From Pseudomonadota bacterium (GTDB lineage Bacteria; Desulfobacterota; Desulfarculia; Desulfarculales; Desulfarculaceae), in NCBI GenBank assembly GCA_018902755.1, contig JAHIQI010000036.1:1-64000 (forward strand): a stretch of 64,000 nucleotides of DNA. Reading direction: 5' to 3'. Under the pieces are notes generated by a model. That model made no database searches. It saw only the letters and a program-made list of their open reading frames with translations, and was not told where the DNA came from. The translations under genes were made by a program, and so were the position numbers. This document shows, piece after piece, positions 61,185 through 64,000 of the stretch (position 1 is the stretch's first letter; each line of letters begins with the position of its first letter).

Positions 61185-63185
61185 ATGATCACCCTGCACA
61201 ATGTAAGCAAATACTACGGCAAGCAAGACGTCCTCAAGGAGGTGAGCCTGCACATCAGTCCGGGCGAGCGCCTGGGCCTGGTGGGTCCCAACGGGGCGGG
61301 CAAGTCCACCCTCCTGGGCCTGATGCTCGACACCGTGGAGCCGGACAGCGGCGAGGTGTTCAAAGCCAAAAATTTGCGCCTGGGCTACCTGCCCCAGGAG
61401 CTGCTCTCCCTGTCGGGGCGCACCGTGTTGGAACTGGCCATGGAGACCGGCGACAGCCTGCCCCAGGTGGAGGCCGAGTTGGATGAAGTGCACCGGTTGC
61501 TCAGCGTGGTGCGCGACGAGGCCGAGTTGGAGGAGCTTCTGTCCCGCCAGGGTCAGTTGCAGAGCCAGTTCGAGCAACTGGGCGGCTACGACCTGGAGGC
61601 CCGGGCCTCGCGGGTGCTGGCCGGCCTGGGCTTTACCCAGGAGCGGCTAAACCGCGACGTGGGCGAGCTCTCCGGCGGATGGCTCATGCGCGCCGCCCTG
61701 GCCCGGTTGCTGCTCTCGGCCCCGGACCTGATCCTTTTGGACGAGCCCACCAACCACCTGGACCTGGAGTCCCTGCTCTGGTTGGAAGGCTACCTAGTCA
61801 CCAACCCCGCCGCCCTGCTCCTGGTGAGTCACGACCGGGTGTTCCTGGACAAGGTGGCCACCCGCATCGTTGAGTTGGACTCGGGCCAGATCTATACCTA
61901 CGGCGGCAACTACAGCCACTACGTGGAGCAGCGTGAGCGCCGCCGCGAGTCCCAGCGGGCAGCCTTTGAGAGTCAGCAGGAGCGCATCAGGCAGATCGAA
62001 GACTTCGTGGCCCGCAACCGTACGCGCAAGGACCGGGCCAAACAGGTGCAGGGCCGCCTGAAGATGCTGGAGAAGATGGAGCGGGTCACCCTGCCCGCCG
62101 ATGACCAGGCCATCAGGCTGGAGCTGCCTCCGGCCGAGCCTTCGGCCAAGGTGGTGGTGGAGATGCTGAACCTGGAGTTCGGCTACGGCTCCAAACCGCT
62201 TTACAAGGATCTGAGCCTGGTGCTGCGCAAGGGCGACCGTTTGGCCCTGCTGGGCCGCAACGGCGAGGGCAAGTCCACCCTGCTGCGCCTGCTCTCCGGC
62301 CAGGTGGAGCCCAAAAAGGGCCGCCGTCTGGTGGGGGGCCGGGTGAAGATGGGCGTGTTCTCCCAGCACACCATGGAAGACCTGAACCCGGAAAACACGG
62401 CGCTGGGCGAGTTGGGCAGCGTGGCCGGGCTCATGGCCCAAGGGCTGCAGCGCAGCATCCTGGGGGCCTTTCTATTCAGGGGCGACGACGTTTTCAAGAA
62501 GGTCAAGGTGCTCTCCGGCGGGGAGCGAGCCCGCCTGGTGCTGGCCAAGCTCCTCATCCAAAAGCCCAACTTCCTGCTTTTGGACGAGCCCACCAACCAC
62601 CTGGACATCGCCAGCCGCACCGTGTTGGAGCACGCCCTGAGCCAGTATGACGGCACCCTGGTCCTGATCAGCCACGACCGCCACCTGATCAACGCCATAG
62701 CCAACCAGGTGGCCTATGTGAACGCGGGCAAAGTCACCATGCTGCCCGGCAACTACGACGACTTCGAGCGGCTATGGAAGCAGGGCCTGGACGCCGACGC
62801 CATCAAGGCCAAGGCCAAGCTCGACGCCCCCCCCGCCCCGGAGCTGGAAGCCCCGCCCCAGGCCAAGCCGGTTGAGGGCGACCCGGCCAGCGGCCCCAAA
62901 ACCGCCGACCAAAAGCGGGCCGAGGCCCAGGCGCGCCAAGAGCGCTACCGCCGGGTGAAACCTTTGAAAAACAAGGTGGCCAAGCTGGAATCGGAGATCG
63001 AGGAAGCCACGACCGAGTTGGACAAGCTGGTGGCCGAGATGGTGGACCCGGCGGCCTTTGCCGACGGCGCGCGCTGGACCAAGCTGACCAAGGCCCATGC
63101 CAAGGCCAAGGACCAGGTGGAAAAGCTCACCGCCAAGTGGGAAAAGATGGCTCTGGAGTTAGAGGAGTTGGAGTCCGGGGACTAG
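61185..63185 (+). CDS. ABC-F family ATPase (Uup-like)
   Basis: The 666-residue protein has two ABC domains, no membrane part, and a C-terminal coiled coil. First site: [17 protein letters not shown], signature [13 protein letters not shown], Walker [17 protein letters not shown]. Second site: [17 protein letters not shown], signature [13 protein letters not shown], Walker [16 protein letters not shown]. Between them lies the ABC-F linker with Arg/Lys-rich helices. The tail ([20 protein letters not shown]) fits the Uup/YheS groups. These proteins act at the ribosome or on DNA. I chose the ATG of [11 protein letters not shown]; an ATG at 61167 would add six residues. Confidence 0.93.
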   Translation: MITLHNVSKYYGKQDVLKEVSLHISPGERLGLVGPNGAGKSTLLGLMLDTVEPDSGEVFKAKNLRLGYLPQELLSLSGRTVLELAMETGDSLPQVEAELDEVHRLLSVVRDEAELEELLSRQGQLQSQFEQLGGYDLEARASRVLAGLGFTQERLNRDVGELSGGWLMRAALARLLLSAPDLILLDEPTNHLDLESLLWLEGYLVTNPAALLLVSHDRVFLDKVATRIVELDSGQIYTYGGNYSHYVEQRERRRESQRAAFESQQERIRQIEDFVARNRTRKDRAKQVQGRLKMLEKMERVTLPADDQAIRLELPPAEPSAKVVVEMLNLEFGYGSKPLYKDLSLVLRKGDRLALLGRNGEGKSTLLRLLSGQVEPKKGRRLVGGRVKMGVFSQHTMEDLNPENTALGELGSVAGLMAQGLQRSILGAFLFRGDDVFKKVKVLSGGERARLVLAKLLIQKPNFLLLDEPTNHLDIASRTVLEHALSQYDGTLVLISHDRHLINAIANQVAYVNAGKVTMLPGNYDDFERLWKQGLDADAIKAKAKLDAPPAPELEAPPQAKPVEGDPASGPKTADQKRAEAQARQERYRRVKPLKNKVAKLESEIEEATTELDKLVAEMVDPAAFADGARWTKLTKAHAKAKDQVEKLTAKWEKMALELEELESGD

Positions 63186-63340
63186 TCCATGTCCAGCAGA
63201 TGCTCCAGCTCGGCCACTTCGGCCTCGAGTTGGGCCCGCTGCTCTTCGGACAGATCGTCGCTAGCCAACTGCCGCTTCATGCTGAGCAGCCGCTGACCGG
63301 CCCGGTAATCGGCGCAAGGTACGCAGGGTTGGGTGGCCAT
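63182..63340 (-). CDS. Short protein of 52 residues, overlapping the ABC-F end
   Basis: On the minus strand an ATG at 63340 lies seven bases after AGGAGG. The 52 residues are [20 protein letters not shown] followed by a Glu/Leu-rich helix ([20 protein letters not shown]). The N-terminal Cys pair (PCVPC) may bind metal, and the helix can form a coiled coil. Its stop overlaps the ABC-F stop codon by two bases. The ribosome site and the conserved look support a real gene, too short for usual gene finders. Its function is unknown. Confidence 0.6.
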   Translation of the reverse strand: MATQPCVPCADYRAGQRLLSMKRQLASDDLSEEQRAQLEAEVAELEHLLDMD

Positions 63341-63403
63341 GATGAATCCTCCTGATGAGGTGAGATGGTACCACGGCCCCCGCAGCCCGGCCAGAAAATA
63401 GCC

Positions 63404-63412
63404 TGCTATAAT
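63404..63412 (+). promoter_or_regulatory. Extended -10 promoter giving a likely leaderless transcript
   Basis: TGC followed by the perfect TATAAT (63407-63412) lies so close to the ADP-ribosylglycohydrolase ATG (63419) that transcription would start at or next to the A of the start codon. No -35 match was found, as is common with extended -10 sites. Confidence 0.5.
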
Positions 63413-63418
63413 CCAGCC

Positions 63419-64000
63419 ATGAGCCAGTCACCCCCACCAGCTTTCAGCTTCTCCCGCCTGGCCGGGGCCGCCCTGGGCGCCATGTGCGGCGACGCCCTGG
63501 GCATGCCCGTGGAGGGCTGGAGCGCCGCGCGGATCGAGCAGGCCCATGGCCGCCTGGACGCCATGCTCCCCGGCCGCCTCCCGGCTGGTTCCTACACCGA
63601 CGACTCCCAGATGATGATCGCCATCTTGCAGACCCTGGCCCAGCATGGCGGCCTGGACCCGGCTTACTTGGCTGGGCGCTTTCTGGCCCTTTACGAGCCC
63701 AGGCGGGGCTACGGCGGGCGCATCGACGCCCTCATGAGCCGCCTGGCCGCTGGCGAGCCCTGGGACCGGGTGGCCACCGATTCCTGGGGCAACGGCGGAG
63801 CCATGCGGGTGGGGGTGCTGGGGGTGTTTTTCGCTGATGACGAGGACGCCTGCCTGGACGCCGCCCTCACCCAGTGCCGCATCACCCACACCCATCCCCG
63901 GGGCTTGGCCGGGGCCGCGGCCCAGGCCCTGGCCGTGCGCCTGGCCGCCAACCTGGGCGCGGCAGGCCGAAAGCCCGAGCCCACTGAATTTGTGGAGCGT
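63419..64000 (+). CDS. ADP-ribosylglycohydrolase, cut by the window end
   Basis: The first 194 residues of a DraG/ARH-type hydrolase are visible. The metal-site motifs are present: GAMCGDALGMPVEGW near residue 20-34, and YTDDSQMMIAIL near 58-69, whose Asp residues bind two Mg ions in the family. Later come GNGGAMRVGVLGVFFAD and CRITHTHPRGLAGAAAQALA. The enzyme removes ADP-ribose from Arg, Ser or small molecules in the cytoplasm. No ribosome site precedes the ATG, and a -10 box lies just upstream. The C-terminal Asp motif is outside the window. Confidence 0.88.
   Translation, partial: MSQSPPPAFSFSRLAGAALGAMCGDALGMPVEGWSAARIEQAHGRLDAMLPGRLPAGSYTDDSQMMIAILQTLAQHGGLDPAYLAGRFLALYEPRRGYGGRIDALMSRLAAGEPWDRVATDSWGNGGAMRVGVLGVFFADDEDACLDAALTQCRITHTHPRGLAGAAAQALAVRLAANLGAAGRKPEPTEFVER

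Overview
The window is 64 kb of GC-rich chromosomal DNA, densely coding on both strands. Gene content points to an anaerobic member of the Desulfobacterota (Desulfarculales-like is my best guess, inferred from gene content and not from a marker-gene tree). The supporting genes are a complete Rnf ion-translocating ferredoxin:NAD oxidoreductase operon with its flavin transferase, indolepyruvate:ferredoxin oxidoreductase (iorAB), Kdo synthesis genes typical of a Gram-negative outer membrane, and the gene order rpsF-rpsR-DUF2232-rplI-dnaB.

Layout. 1-6.5 kb: tail of an acylating aldehyde dehydrogenase, a flavodoxin-like protein, then a leftward hrcA-grpE-lipoprotein group and a receiver-like protein. 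6.6-9.8 kb: a radical SAM protein, an AT-rich island holding one trypsin-like protease, and an exported-looking methyltransferase. 9.8-13.3 kb: a leftward group with a SAM hydrolase, a sirtuin interrupted by a stop codon, an FmdB zinc ribbon and a HEXXH protein. 13.4-20.9 kb: a large secreted LamG protein, an MTHFS-like protein, PilZ, glycogen synthase, PAS, LarE and CBS proteins. 21-24.2 kb: pyrG-kdsA-kdsC. 24.2-25.8 kb: a second AT-rich island with three small leftward genes of unknown function. 25.8-33.2 kb: DUF2284, patatin, a membrane diguanylate cyclase, iorAB and a two-component pair. 33.2-40.9 kb: rnfCDGEAB-apbE. 40.9-50.8 kb: small secreted proteins, a stress protein, an RseC-like protein, an aminotransferase with a leader, mtaB, a 267-bp inverted-repeat element, a TPR protein and a Nudix hydrolase. 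50.8-56.2 kb: ribosomal proteins S6, S18 and L9, dnaB, hflX. 56.2-64 kb: a rhodanese without its cysteine, tldD, a BPL_N protein, tRNA-Pro(GGG), a CNT nucleoside transporter, an ABC-F ATPase, a tiny antisense-side gene, and a truncated ADP-ribosylglycohydrolase at the window edge.

How the genes fit together. IorAB makes reduced ferredoxin from aryl pyruvates. Rnf can couple ferredoxin oxidation to NAD reduction and ion pumping, and ApbE attaches its FMN. The RnfB here is fused to a GltD-like FAD/NAD(P) module, which suggests an extra electron entry or exit. Most promoters that can be read are ordinary TTGACA-N17-type sites.

The least explained parts are the two AT-rich islands (above all the three-gene cassette after kdsC), the aminotransferase leader with a possible antiterminator, the inverted-repeat element touching the TPR gene, and several genes with broken or missing key residues or codons. 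No CRISPR array, rRNA, prophage or transposase gene was seen.
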